Source: DATADW01 sp963733905
Lineage (GTDB): Bacteria > Actinomycetota > Acidimicrobiia > Spongiisociales > DATADW01
Assembly: GCA_963733905.1 (NCBI GenBank)
Contig: CAVTEU010000006.1
Span: forward strand, 434,001-498,000
Length of the DNA stretch: 64,000 bases
Direction of reading: 5' to 3'
In this document: positions 32,966-42,517 of the stretch, piece by piece
Layout of the letters: each line of letters begins with the position of its first letter
How positions within the stretch are numbered: position 1 is the stretch's first letter
Notes under the pieces: model-generated
The model's database searches: none
Told to the model about the DNA's origin: nothing
What the model saw: only the letters and a program-made list of their open reading frames with translations
Made by a program: the position numbers and the translations under genes

Positions 32966-35900
32966 CTGGCGTAGGCCTCCCGACCTTCGGGCCATGCCGG
33001 GCAGACCACCCTGACCCGGCATGCTCTGGCAGTGCGGGCCCGGACTGGGCATTCCCAGTCCTCGGCTCGGATCCCCTCGGCGGCCTCGGCGAGCAACTCA
33101 CCGACCGATTCCAACCTCTCGGGATCGAATGGCCGGATTTCTTGGCGGATCCGTCGTCGCCGGGTACCAGAACTCGGCCTCCACCGGTTCCCCCAGTGCG
33201 GTAGTTGCCGGGTCGGACTGCGCCGCCAACAGGTAGAAGCCGAGCTGCATAGCCTCGGCGGCCTCGTTCATAGGTCTGGCGCAGACTTCGTGGTCTTGTA
33301 GTCGACCAACCTCAGCCGGCCCGGGCCGATGGCTTCGATCCGATCGATCCGCCCGATCCAATCGACCCCGGCCATCCGAAGCGCCACCGAGCGCTCGTTG
33401 GCGACGACCGCGTCCATCCGGCCGGATCCAGTCGGCGTACATCGACTCGATCAGCACCTCGGCCCTCCGCCGCCATGCAGCGGCGAACGCTGCGGCACCG
33501 AAGTCGCCCTCCACGGCGGGCCATGCCCGATCGAGCTGCCTCCATCGCTTCCTCCACGCGTCCCGTGCGGCAGACCCGCCTCCAATGCCGCTTCTTCGGT
33601 CCGCTCGAGGACGAGGTGGATCAGCGTGCCGAATGCGGCGTACATCGACGACTCGTTGCCCACTCCGAGCCGCCGCTCGAAGGCGTATCGGCGGGGACAC
33701 TGCACGTAGGAGTCCGCTTGCGAGGGCGAGAGCCGGAGATCGTCGGGGACCAGGCCGGTGTCGGGACCGCGGGGACGCACGAAGGCGAACTCGGTGGCGG
33801 GCCGCATCCCGGGGTGGGGCGCCGTGGCCAACACCGAGCCGCCGCGAGCCGCGACGGACGGGGGCTCCGACGGGTCGAGCAGCAGCCGCCGGAGCACAGC
33901 CTCGTGCTCGGCGGGGGTGATCGGGTCGAGTTGCGGCGGCGAAACCGCTGCATCGGTGTCCTCGAGATCGCCGGCGGCGATGAGGAACCGGCTCGGGCGT
34001 CGCTCTCCCTCGTCGATCCCCGCCCTGGTGGCGGTCCACACCACCCGGGTCCGTGCCCTGGTCATGGCGGTGTATGCCAGCCTCATCTCCTCCTGGAGCC
34101 GGAACCGGACCACATCGGCCGGGTCGTCCGATCGGTCGGGTGAGAGCAGATGGGGTCTGAGCAGCGACCGGGTCCGTCTCAGGTCGGGAAAGACCCCCTC
34201 GACCGCATCGGCGAGGAAGACGACATCGAACTCGAGTCCCTTCGCCTGATGGAGGGTTGTCAGGGTGAGCCGGTCCTCACCATGGGGCCGGTAGCTGAGG
34301 AGCGGCGTCGCCTCGAAGTCCTCCTGTTCGGCGAGATCCAGATAGGCGGAGAGGGTGAGCTCGGGTCGCGCTCCGCCTGCCGTTCCAGAGCCTGGGCGAA
34401 CGACGCCCACGCCCGCCTCTCCTCGCGTCGGGCAGGGTCGGTCACGGCCATCGCGAACTGGGGGAGAGTGGTCCAGAGGTGCCAGAAGCCCTCGGCTGCC
34501 TGCATGTCGAGCCAGGAGTGGTCGTCCAGAAGTTCAGCCAGCGTGCTGCCCTCGGGCAGGTTCGCCCTGAGGACGTCGCTCCAAGGGAGGCCCGAGCGGA
34601 CCCGCTCCCTCAGCAACTCACGCTCCACGCCTAGAGGGAGCGTGAACAGTGGGCCGAGGAGGAGCCGTCGCATCGCCCGGTCGGCTTCGTCGGCAGTAGC
34701 CGGGCGCATTCGACCTCTGATGGCGGGCGGCGAAGGCGCAGTCGAAGACGACACGCACCGCGGCGTGATCCACCAGGCGGGAATCGGGTGGATCGTGGGG
34801 GATGCCGCTGCGGCGCAGGGCGCGTGACAACTCGGGGAGGAAGCGGCGCTTGGTCCTGACCAGCACCGCCATGTCGGCATAGGGCATCCTCTCGACGAGG
34901 TGGAGTCGGTGTATCTCGCGCGCCACCCACTCGGCCTCTTCCGACTGTTGGGCGAAGAGATAGGCCTCGACCCTTCCGGCATGCGGCGCCGGGGTCACCG
35001 GTCCCGCCGCACCGGGCAACTCGCCCCCTGCGGTGATCCGCTCGGCGGCCGCCAGGATCTGCGCAGGCACCCGGAACGAATCGGTGAGTACCAATCTCCG
35101 GGCGGGCCGCCCCTCGCCATCCAGGAAGTCGGTGGTGAACCGATCCACGTTCTGGAGTTCGGCGCCCCGGAAGCTGTACACCGACTGGTAGGGGTCGGCC
35201 GCTGCGGTAAGCCGGCGATGGTCGGCGGTGAGGAGTTGCAGCATCCTCGCCTGGGCCGTCGTCGTGTCCTGGTACTCGTCGACGAGGACGAACCGGTGCT
35301 GCTCCGCAAGCGCGGCGCGGATCTCCGGTTGCTGCAGGGTCTCGACCGCCGCCTCGAGCAGGGTGCCGTAGTCGATCCGGCCCCGATCGGCGAGTTCCGC
35401 GCGGTACCGCTTGTCGAAAGCGGGGAGCGCCACCAGTCCTCGTTGGCGGCGCATCTCGCGGCGAGCGCCGACTCATCGAGAAGGAACTCGCGGGAACGGA
35501 GGAGGAAATCGGTCACCTCCTCGGCGAAGGTCCGGGTGTCGAGGAGGCCGCGCAGAGAGGCCGGCCAGTCCTCGGGTCCTCTCCTTGCTCAACAGCTCGC
35601 CGACCAGAGCCACCTGCTCGGGCCCGGTGAGCAGCGAGGGCATGTCGGACCAACCGAGGGCGGCAGGGGCGTGGGTCTCGAGCAGGCGGTAACTGAAGGA
35701 ATGGAACGTGGAGGCGGCAACGCCCGGATGGGACCGCTCCAGCCCCTCGGCGATACGGCGTCCCAGCTCGGCGGCGGCCCGGCGGGAGAAGGTGAGCAGG
35801 AGGACCTGGTCGGGCGAGGCCAAGCCGCTTCGGATGAGGTGGAGGGCTCGCTGGACGAGGAACTCGGTCTTTCCGGTTCCCGGCCCGGCGACGACCAACT

Positions 35901-35976
35901 GGGGGCCCTCGACATCGGCCACCGCCTGCGGCCAATCACTGGGGCCGACCCGCCACTCTCTCGCAGTCTCGGCCAC
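32962..35976 (-). CDS. adnA: UvrD-like helicase with C-terminal PD-(D/E)XK nuclease, AdnA-like
   Basis: About 1005 residues. Motor motifs: Walker A VAGPGTGKTEFLVQR, VLVDEYQDTTTAQARML, ADPYQSVYSFRGAEL, LTTLHQAKGLEFDVVF and RLAYTAMTRARTRVVW. The nuclease domain has SQADSYVQCPRRYAFERRL, GRIDRIEAIG and LVDYKTTKSA; the tail WECPVRAR...ACRVRVVCPAW holds Cys residues suited to an Fe-S cluster. GTG 35976 is chosen as the nearest start before the motor domain. About eight frame breaks (near 35592, 35440, 34720, 34405, 33555, 33410, 33260, 33165). First gene of the pair. Confidence 0.82.
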
Positions 35977-35980
35977 GGGA

Positions 35981-36141
35981 TCAAGCGTAGGGAGCAGGGC
36001 CGGGGGCGGTCTGTTCAGGCGGCGAGCACTGTCGACCCGCCGCGCAGTGCGGGCAGGCGGATGCATCGCCCGAGAAGATCTCGGTGGCCTCCAACCCTTG
36101 CGCAGCGAGCAGTTTTCGGTGTTGGTGCGTTCAGTGCTCAT
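35981..36141 (-). CDS. Possible small Cys-motif protein upstream of adnA
   Basis: ATG 36141 opens MSTERTNTE; after one break near 36100 the frame reads LEATEIFSGDASACPHCAAGRQCSP and stops 5 bp before the adnA GTG. About 53 residues with CPHC and a third Cys, possibly metal-binding. No Shine-Dalgarno is seen and the family is not recognised, so it may be spurious or an alternative N-terminal leader. Confidence 0.3.
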
Positions 36142-36280
36142 AGGGACAACATATCGGGGGGGTGTGACAAACCGAGCCGCTGCTTCGCAGCGGCGTAGAC
36201 GGAAGAAACGGCGTAATGCGTGCTGGGTACGGTATGGACGTTCGAGATGCGCGGGCTGACGTGAGTCCGGCGCGCCTAAG

Positions 36281-36320
36281 ACTCGAGTACTCGAGTACCC
36301 GGTACTCAGTACTCAGTACC
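36281..36320. promoter_or_regulatory. HAIR-like inverted repeat with duplicated half-sites, upstream of lon
   Basis: Half-site CTCGAGT (36290-36296), 7-base spacer, half-site ACTCAGT (36304-36310). The HspR-associated repeat is CTTGAGT-N7-ACTCAAG, so this has one and two mismatches with exact spacing. Each half-site is duplicated outward (ACTCGAGT at 36281, ACTCAGT at 36311). HspR control of lon is known in Streptomyces; here it is an inference. The rest of 36142-36424 holds a G7 run near 36155, a CCGCTGC-TTC-GCAGCGG hairpin at about 36177 and no gene I can support. Confidence 0.4.
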
Positions 36321-36424
36321 CGTTACTTCCGAGCAGCCGATCTGCTGCTCCTCGGGAATACCCGTCCCAGGTAGTGCGCTTTCATTAGTAACTTGCAAGC
36401 TGCAAATCTGATGGAAGGACACTC

Positions 36425-38759
36425 ATGTCGGACTCGGCGACGCTGACGCTGCCTGTTCTGCCTCTCCGCAACGGGGTCGTATTCCCGGGGATGGTCGTGA
36501 CCATCGCCCTCGAGTCCTCGGAGGCGCGACGCGCCGTCGCAGCCGCTCGAGGACGGGTCCGGGCGGGTCCTGCTGGTGCCTCGGATCGATGGCGATTACG
36601 CCAAGGTCGGCACCGTTGCCGCTCTCGAGCAGGTCGAGAACTCCGGTTCGGTGCGTGGCGCGCTGGTCAGGGGCCTGGCCCGCGCCAGGGTCGGGGCCGG
36701 GCAGATCGGCGATGCGGGCGCCCTCTTGGTGGAGATCGAGATCCTCGACGAGCCTCTTGTCGAGGATCCGGAGCAGATCGCAGCGCTCGCCGCCGAGTAC
36801 CGCGCCGTCATCGGCGCCATCCTCGAACACCGCGGGGTTGCCGCCCTGGCGGAGCGGTTGCTGGCCGTGGACGATCCCGGTGAGCTGGCCGACCTCGCCG
36901 CATACTCGCCCGACCTGACTCTCGCCCAGAAGGTGGAGCTCTTGGAGACCCTCTCGGTCGAGCGGCGGCTCACGATGCTGCTCGACTGGATGGGCTCGCT
37001 CCTCGGCGAGCTCAGCCTCCGCGAGAAGGTGCGCGAGGACGCAGCGGAACGGCTCGACAAGGGCCAGCGGGAGTACGTGCTGCGCCAGCAGATGGCCGCC
37101 ATCCGGAAAGAGCTCGGCGAGGACGACGGCGACGTCGCCGGTGAGTACCGGACGAAGCTCGAGGAGACCGACCTCCCGGACAAGGTCAAGGAGGCGGTCG
37201 CCCGAGAGATCGACCGGCTGGAGCGGGTCGGTGAGCAAAGCCCCGAGCACAGCTGGATACGCACCTGGCTCGACACCATGTTCGACCTTCCCTGGGGCCA
37301 GACCTCGGAGGACCACCTCGAGCTCGAAGACGCCAAGGGCGTGCTCGACGCCGACCACACCGGTCTGGAGGATGTCAAGGAGCGCATTCTCGAGCACCTG
37401 GCGGTCCGCAAGCTCCGCCAGGAGCGCGGGGTGCAGCCCGAGGAGGGCCGGCGCGCCGGCGCCATCCTTCTTCTCGCCGGGCCGCCTGGGGTGGGGAAGA
37501 CCTCGCTCGGCGAGTCGGTGGCGAGGGCCATGGGGCGTTCGTTTGTGAGGGTCGCCCTCGGTGGAGTCCGCGACGAGGCCGAGATCCGCGGTCACCGGCG
37601 CACCTATGTGGGTGCTCGACCCGGCCGCATCGCGCGAGCCCTGGTCGAGGCGGGGACGATGAATCCTGTCTTCCTCCTCGACGAGATGGACAAGGTCGGC
37701 GCCGACTGGAGGGGCGACCCCTCGTCGGCCCTGCTCGAGGTGCTCGACCCGGCGCAGAACCACACATTCCGCGACCACTACCTCGAGGTTGACCTGGACC
37801 TCTCCGATGTCCTCTTCATCGGCACCGCCAATGTGCTCGAGACGATCCCTGCGCCGCTGCTCGACCGGACCGAAGTGATCCGGATCGACGGATACACCGA
37901 CGTCGAGAAGGTCGAGATCGCCCGGCGTCACCTGCTGGGACGCCAGATCGATTCTTCCGGGCTCCGTTCGGACGAGATCGAAGTGACCGACGGGGCGCTC
38001 GACGCCCTCATCGACGGGTACACCCGCGAAGCCGGGGTGCGCGGTCTGGAGAGGGTGCTGGGCAAGCTCGTCCGCAAGGTCGCCACCAAGGTCGCTGCCG
38101 GCCACGACATCCCCGTCGTGGTCGATCGCGACGACCTGAAGGACCTGGTCGGCCGGCCCACCGTGTATCGGGAGGAAGCCGCCGACCGCACCGAGGCTCC
38201 CGGCGTGGTCACGGGTCTCGCCGTGACGGGGACCGGCGGCGACATCCTGTTCGTCGAGGCACAGGTGATGGACGGCGAACCCGGTTTGGCCATCACCGGA
38301 CAACTGGGCGACGTCATGAAGGAGTCGGCGCAGATCGCCCTCTCCTACGTGCGTTCGCACGCCATCGATCTGGGGATCGACCCCGCCGCGCTGGAGAGGC
38401 GGTTCCATCTCCACGTCCCGGCCGGCGCCGTCCCCAAGGACGGCCCGTCGGCGGGGATAGCCATGACCACCGCACTGGTCAGCCTCCTCACCGGTAGGCG
38501 GGTGCGCCACGACGTGGCCATGACCGGCGAGATCACGCTCCAGGGCCGGGTACTGCCGATCGGTGGCCTCAAGCAGAAGGTGCTGGCGGCGCATCGCGGC
38601 GGGATCCGCGAGGTGATCTTCCCGCTCCGCAACGAGCATGACCTCGACGACGTCCCCGAAACGGTGCGGGCCGAGATGACCTTCCACCCGGTGGACCAGG
38701 TCGGGACGGTGATCGAGCTGGCATTGGAGCCGGCGACGGGAGCAGTCCAAGCCGCCTGA
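36425..38759 (+). CDS. lon: ATP-dependent protease La
   Basis: Hexameric AAA+ serine protease that degrades misfolded and regulatory proteins in the cytoplasm. The N-terminal LON domain (LPVLPLRNGVVFPGMVV) is followed by a coiled middle region (QREYVLRQQMAAIRKELGE), Walker A GPPGVGKTSLG, Walker B VFLLDEMDK and the protease domain with Ser in PKDGPSAGIAM and Lys in GGLKQKVLAA. One break near 36557 (a surplus G) separates the first 44 codons. About 778 residues. GGAAGGA precedes ATG 36425. Confidence 0.95.
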
Positions 38760-38780
38760 CCAGGGCGGCCTGGTCCCGAC

Positions 38781-38828
38781 TTCTTGCGTGGCTGAGTTGC
38801 CGTCTCGGACTCTTCAGCCACGCAAGAA
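38781..38828. terminator. Perfect 15-bp inverted repeat after lon
   Basis: TTCTTGCGTGGCTGA (38781-38795) is the exact reverse complement of 38814-38828, with an 18-base loop. It lies 22 bp after the lon stop, between lon and the convergent nuclease gene. A bidirectional terminator is most likely; no U-tract. Confidence 0.7.
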
Positions 38829-38839
38829 CAGCGGCCCGG

Positions 38840-38874
38840 TTCCGTCTTCCGTCTTCCGACTTCCGGCTTCCGCC
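38840..38874 (+). repeat. Five tandem heptamers TTCCGNC
   Basis: Units at 38840, 38847, 38854, 38861 and 38868 read TTCCGTC, TTCCGTC, TTCCGAC, TTCCGGC, TTCCGCC. The last unit touches the stop codon of the convergent nuclease gene. Confidence 0.8.
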
Positions 38875-39674
38875 TACCCGTTGACCACCAGCGGCAGAGC
38901 GGGCTCGGCCACCTCGACGACCTCCCACGCCGGGCACATCGAGCGGAACGAGCACCAATCGCACAGCCGCCCGGGGCGGGGCGGGAACTGCTCGCGGTCG
39001 ATGGCGCGGTCGATCGCCTGCCATAGCGCCCGGAGTTGCCGCTCCATGGCGTCGAGCTGGCGGTCGTCGATCCGTAGCCGGTACATGGTGGGACCGGATA
39101 GATAGAGAAGCCGCAGCTCCGTTGGCGTCTTGCCCAGCCGCCGTCTGATGAGGACGGCGTAGATCTTCATGGCGAAGAACGCCGGCAGGGCGAAGATCTC
39201 GGGCGGTGCCTTGCCCGACTTGTAATCGGTGATCACCAGGCTGCCGTCTGGTAGCTCGTCGATCCGGTCGAGGATCCCGCGGATGGTCATTCCGTCGAGG
39301 TCCTCGATCATGTCGAGCTCCCGGTCGAGCGGTTGCAGAGCGCTCGGGTCCTCGAGCCCGAAGTAGTTGGCGAGGACGGTCAGGCTCTGCAGGCCCCAGG
39401 CCCGCTCCTCCTCGAGCGATGCGAAGAGCCCGGCGAACTCGTCCTCGGTGCGCAACTCGGTCCACGCCGCCCGGAACAGGTCGAAAAGCGCCTCCGGGCT
39501 CCGCTCGTCGGAGGGCAGGTCGTACAACCGCTGCAGGGCGAGATGAGCGGTGGTCCCGCGCGCCTGCCACACGGTGGTCGGCTCGGGGAGCCGGTCTATG
39601 GCGCGGAACTTGAAGAGCTGCGGGCAGACCTTGAAATCGCTCGCTCGGCTCGGTGAGAGTGTCTCCAGCCCCAT
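38874..39674 (-). CDS. Stand-alone RecB-family PD-(D/E)XK exonuclease with Fe-S Cys motif
   Basis: 266 residues, unbroken. SPSRASDFKVCPQLFKF, GTTAHLALQRL, ILDRIDELPDG and LVITDYKSGKAPPE are the nuclease blocks. CDWCSFRSMC near the C-terminus, with the Cys in KVCPQ, gives the four-Cys pattern of AddB/Cas4-type Fe-S nucleases. ATG 39674 (MGLETLSPSRASDF) fits the family start. It is the third such nuclease in this window but stands alone, so its partner is unclear. Confidence 0.85.
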   Translation of the reverse strand: MGLETLSPSRASDFKVCPQLFKFRAIDRLPEPTTVWQARGTTAHLALQRLYDLPSDERSPEALFDLFRAAWTELRTEDEFAGLFASLEEERAWGLQSLTVLANYFGLEDPSALQPLDRELDMIEDLDGMTIRGILDRIDELPDGSLVITDYKSGKAPPEIFALPAFFAMKIYAVLIRRRLGKTPTELRLLYLSGPTMYRLRIDDRQLDAMERQLRALWQAIDRAIDREQFPPRPGRLCDWCSFRSMCPAWEVVEVAEPALPLVVNG

Positions 39675-39743
39675 GGCGGGCACTCTACGACATGGGAATG
39701 ACACGCCTGGGATTCTCGACGCTCAGGACCCTCGAGAGCGGAG

Positions 39744-39770
39744 CGCGAAAAAAGGTGACAGATCGCGAAA
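39744..39770 (+). promoter_or_regulatory. Twin CGCGAAA boxes, copy A
   Basis: CGCGAAA at 39744-39750 and 39764-39770, start-to-start distance 20 bp. The same pair, same spacing, occurs at 40548-40574. In both places the second box starts exactly 52 bp before the TTTCC that begins the structured RNA. Likely a promoter element, activator site or the 5' part of the RNA. Confidence 0.5.
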
Positions 39771-39815
39771 CCAAACATGGCCTGGAGGTTGACGGGGCCA
39801 TGGGGGTGCCCTACA

Positions 39816-39976
39816 TTTCCGCTTGCCGCTGGGGGGCAACCCCCGGAGGAAACGGAGGACCTGAGAGGGTCAGCCGGGAGATCGGTCGGAAGAACGACCT
39901 TCGGGTCGGAGTTACGACCGGCGGAGAGCCCCGAGAGGGTTGGTAGCTTCGGCTACGAGCTCCCTCGGGGCTTCTC
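39816..39976 (+). ncRNA. Structured RNA element A (leader of NUDIX gene or small RNA)
   Basis: Order of elements on the + strand: TTTCC (39816) pairing with GGAAA (39848), enclosing GGGGG-GCAA-CCCCC; GACC-loop-GGTC (39858-39871); CGGTCG/CGACCG (39883-39888/39915-39920) enclosing CGACC-TTCG-GGTCG; and a long 3' hairpin with GCCCCGAG (39928-39935) opposite CTCGGGGC (39964-39971) and GTAGC-TTCG-GCTAC at the tip. GNRA and C(UUCG)G loops fit only + strand transcription. The element ends 77 bp before the NUDIX ATG. Element B at 40620 has the same order with compensated stems. The rest of 39675-40053 shows no gene. Confidence 0.6.
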
Positions 39977-40053
39977 ATTTGTCTGGGTGCATCTGTCGGG
40001 GTGCATCGGCCGGAACCCGCTTCTCGGGGCATCGCAGGTGCGAAACTCCCCAC

Positions 40054-40600
40054 ATGCCCATGATCGACTTGGTCAGGCGCGTCGCCAGACCATTCCCCGG
40101 CAAGAGGATGGCCGTCGGCTCGCTGCTCCACGACGGCGACGGCCGGCTGCTGATCGTCAACCCGACCTATCGGCGTGGGTGGAGCATTCCTGGGGGGATG
40201 ATCGGGCGCAACGAGTCGCCCCGCCGCGCCCTGGAACGCGAGATCGACGAAGAGGTCGGGCTTCGCCGTGCGCCGGGCCGCCTGCTCTGTGTCGACTACA
40301 TCGCCGCGGATAGGCACCAGGAGCGAGGCGGTGATGATGATCTTCGATGGCGGCGTCCTGACACCCGATGAGATCTCCCGGATCCGGCTACCCCGTATCG
40401 AGTTGAAGGGCCACGCCTTCCTCGACCCCGCCGAGGCGCTCGACATGGTCGAACCCGATTTGCGCAAGAGGATGAAGGCTGCGCTCGCCGTCGGCGCCGG
40501 GGATTCCCCGTGTTATCTGGAGAACGGCCACCCCATGCGACACCGGCCGCGAAAATCCGGGTTGAGTCGCGAAAAGCGCCCCTGGCTTCGGGCCGGGTGA
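40054..40600 (+). CDS. NUDIX hydrolase
   Basis: About 181 residues. The Nudix box is complete: GGMIGRNESPRRALEREIDE followed by EVGL (GX5EX7REUXEEXGU), so a nucleoside-diphosphate-linked substrate is expected. PTYRRGWSIPGG precedes it. A break near 40322 (one surplus C) is repaired to QEEAVMMIFDGG. The C-terminal 25 codons run through the upstream boxes of RNA element B and may not all be translated. Structured RNA element A lies directly upstream, so leader-type control is possible. Substrate unknown. Confidence 0.83.
40548..40574 (+). promoter_or_regulatory. Twin CGCGAAA boxes, copy B
   Basis: CGCGAAA at 40548-40554 and 40568-40574, spacing 20 bp, inside the 3' end of the NUDIX frame. The second box starts 52 bp before TTTCC of RNA element B, exactly as in copy A. 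Confidence 0.5.
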
Positions 40601-40619
40601 GCAGCCGGTCCCGTCTATG

Positions 40620-40774
40620 TTTCCCCGGTCGCCGAAGGCTCACCCCGGAGGCGACAGCGGTCGAAAGACCGCACCGCCAGCCAGATGGCCGGGTTCGCCC
40701 GGTCGGAGGCGGGCGGGACCGGGAGCCCCGAGAGGGTGGCGGCGTTCGCGCCGATGCTCACTCGGGGTTCTCCC
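40620..40774 (+). ncRNA. Structured RNA element B (leader of acyl-CoA ligase gene or small RNA)
   Basis: Paralogue of element A. GTCGCC (40628-40633) pairs with GGCGAC (40650-40655); GCGGTC-GAAA-GACCGC (40657-40672); GGCCGGG-TTCG-CCCGGTC (40687-40704, one G-U); 3' hairpin GGGAG/CTCCC and CCCCGAG (40726-40732) opposite CTCGGGG (40761-40767) with GGCG-TTCG-CGCC at the tip. Shared unpaired motifs include ACCCCGGAGG, CAGCC and CCCCGAGAGGGT. It ends 66 bp before the ligase ATG. Stem sequences differ from A yet stay paired. Confidence 0.6.
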
Positions 40775-40840
40775 GCGTCTGGCCGGTCTTGGCAAAGGCG
40801 GGCGGAATAGCATCGGCGATCCGAGGCCAGGGAGAGACGA

Positions 40841-42460
40841 ATGCCGCACATGATGGATGACTTCCCGCTGCTGCTCTCGACGCTCTACGAGAGGGCGGTG
40901 CGTCTCTACCCCGAGCGCGAGATCGTCTCGGTCGAGGCCGACCGGAGCATCAGGCGGACCACCTACGGCGAGACCGACGACAGAGTGCGCAGGCTGGCGA
41001 CGGCTCTCGGCGAGCGCCTAGGCGTCGAGGTCGGTGAGCCGGTGGGGACCTTCGCATGGAACAACCAGCGTCACCACGAGCTCTACTGGGGCACCGCCAA
41101 CACCGGGCGGATCTGTCACACGATCAACATCCGGCTCTTCGCCGACCAGATCGTCTACATCGTCAACCACGCCGGGGACCGGGTGCTCTTCGTGGACCCC
41201 GACCTCGTCGGACTGGTCGAGCCGATCTCGTCGCAGTTGGAGACGGTCGAGCAATACGTCGTCATGGGCGACGACGCCTCTGGCCTGCCCAATGCGATCG
41301 CATACGAGGAGTTGATCGACGGAGTGGAGCCGCATGGCACCTGGCCGGTACTCGACGAGCGCAGCCCGATGATGTACTGCTACACGTCGGGGACCACCGG
41401 CAACCCCAAGGGCGTCGCCTACACCCAGCGCTCCACCTACCTCCACACCATCTCTGGGCTTGCCAACTTTCCCATCGGCCCAGCCGACAACGTGCTCCCG
41501 GTCGTTCCCATGTTCCATGCCGCCGCCTGGGGCTACCCATTCTGCGCCACGACTGCCGGCGCCAAGATCACCTACCCGGGGCCAGATCTGTCCCCCAAGG
41601 GCATCGTCGACCTCATCGAAGGAGAGCGGGTCACCTTCTCCGCCGGTGTGCCCACGGTGTGGCTGGGGATCGCCCAGTACCTCGCCGACCACCCCGAGGC
41701 GGACGTGTCGAGCATCCAGGGTTTCCTCTGCGGCGGGTCGGCGGTCCCGAGGGCGATGATCGATTGGTACTGGCGCAACCGGGGCATCAGGGTGATCCAG
41801 GGGTGGGGCATGACCGAGACCAACCCGGTCGCCTCCACGGCCACGCTGACACCGGAGATGGAGGATTGGGACTTCGAGCAGCAACTCGACCGGCTGGAGA
41901 CCGCGGGGCGGCCGCTGCCCGGCCTCCAGGTGAAGATCGTCGACGAGATGGGCGATGAGCTTCCCCAGGACGGCGAGGCGTTCGGCGAGTTGCTGATCCG
42001 TGGTCCGTGGGTGGCGGCCGAGTACCTGCGCGACCCGCGCAGCGCCCAGACCTTCGCCGACGGTTGGATGAGGACCGGGGACGTCTGCAAGATCACACCC
42101 GACGGTTACATCAAGATCACCGACCGGGCCAAAGACCTGATCAAGTCGGGTGGCGAGTGGATCTCGTCGGTGGAGTTGGAGAACACCCTGATGGGCCACC
42201 CCGCCGTCGCCGAGGCCGCCGTCGTCGGGCTCAAGCACCCGCGTTGGCAGGAACGACCAGTGGCGCTGGCCGTGCTCAGACCCGGGGCCGAGGCGGAAGA
42301 GGATGAGCTGATCGAGTTCCTCGCGGCGCGGGTCGCCAAGTGGTGGCTCCCCGACAAGGTGGTATTCGTCGAGCAGATACCCAAGACCGGGACGGGCAAG
42401 TTCGACAAGAAGGTGGTGCGCGACCAGTTCTCCGATCTGCTGGAGGACCAGTCCGACTGA
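40841..42460 (+). CDS. Fatty-acyl-CoA ligase (AMP-forming)
   Basis: 539 residues, unbroken. The adenylate-forming core shows YTSGTTGNPKGVAYTQRS (P-loop), GWGMTETNPVAS, DGWMRTGDVCKI and ITDRAKDLIKSGGEWISS with a C-terminal PKTGTGKFDKK catalytic Lys. It matches medium/long-chain fatty-acid CoA ligases. The enzyme activates a carboxylic acid via acyl-AMP to acyl-CoA in the cytoplasm. It is the only gene after RNA element B. Exact chain length not predictable. Confidence 0.92.
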   Translation: MPHMMDDFPLLLSTLYERAVRLYPEREIVSVEADRSIRRTTYGETDDRVRRLATALGERLGVEVGEPVGTFAWNNQRHHELYWGTANTGRICHTINIRLFADQIVYIVNHAGDRVLFVDPDLVGLVEPISSQLETVEQYVVMGDDASGLPNAIAYEELIDGVEPHGTWPVLDERSPMMYCYTSGTTGNPKGVAYTQRSTYLHTISGLANFPIGPADNVLPVVPMFHAAAWGYPFCATTAGAKITYPGPDLSPKGIVDLIEGERVTFSAGVPTVWLGIAQYLADHPEADVSSIQGFLCGGSAVPRAMIDWYWRNRGIRVIQGWGMTETNPVASTATLTPEMEDWDFEQQLDRLETAGRPLPGLQVKIVDEMGDELPQDGEAFGELLIRGPWVAAEYLRDPRSAQTFADGWMRTGDVCKITPDGYIKITDRAKDLIKSGGEWISSVELENTLMGHPAVAEAAVVGLKHPRWQERPVALAVLRPGAEAEEDELIEFLAARVAKWWLPDKVVFVEQIPKTGTGKFDKKVVRDQFSDLLEDQSD

Positions 42461-42517
42461 CCTGGCCGCCCGCCATGGATCGGGCTCGGGCGGGGATACA
42501 CTCGCCACGAGAGCCCG

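Noticed and set aside
36423..38750. 775-codon open frame on the minus strand
   Set aside because: Antisense to lon, which is well supported by motifs.
39816..39976. Identification as a c-di-AMP, TPP, cobalamin or glycine riboswitch
   Set aside because: Key consensus strings of those classes were not found in either copy.
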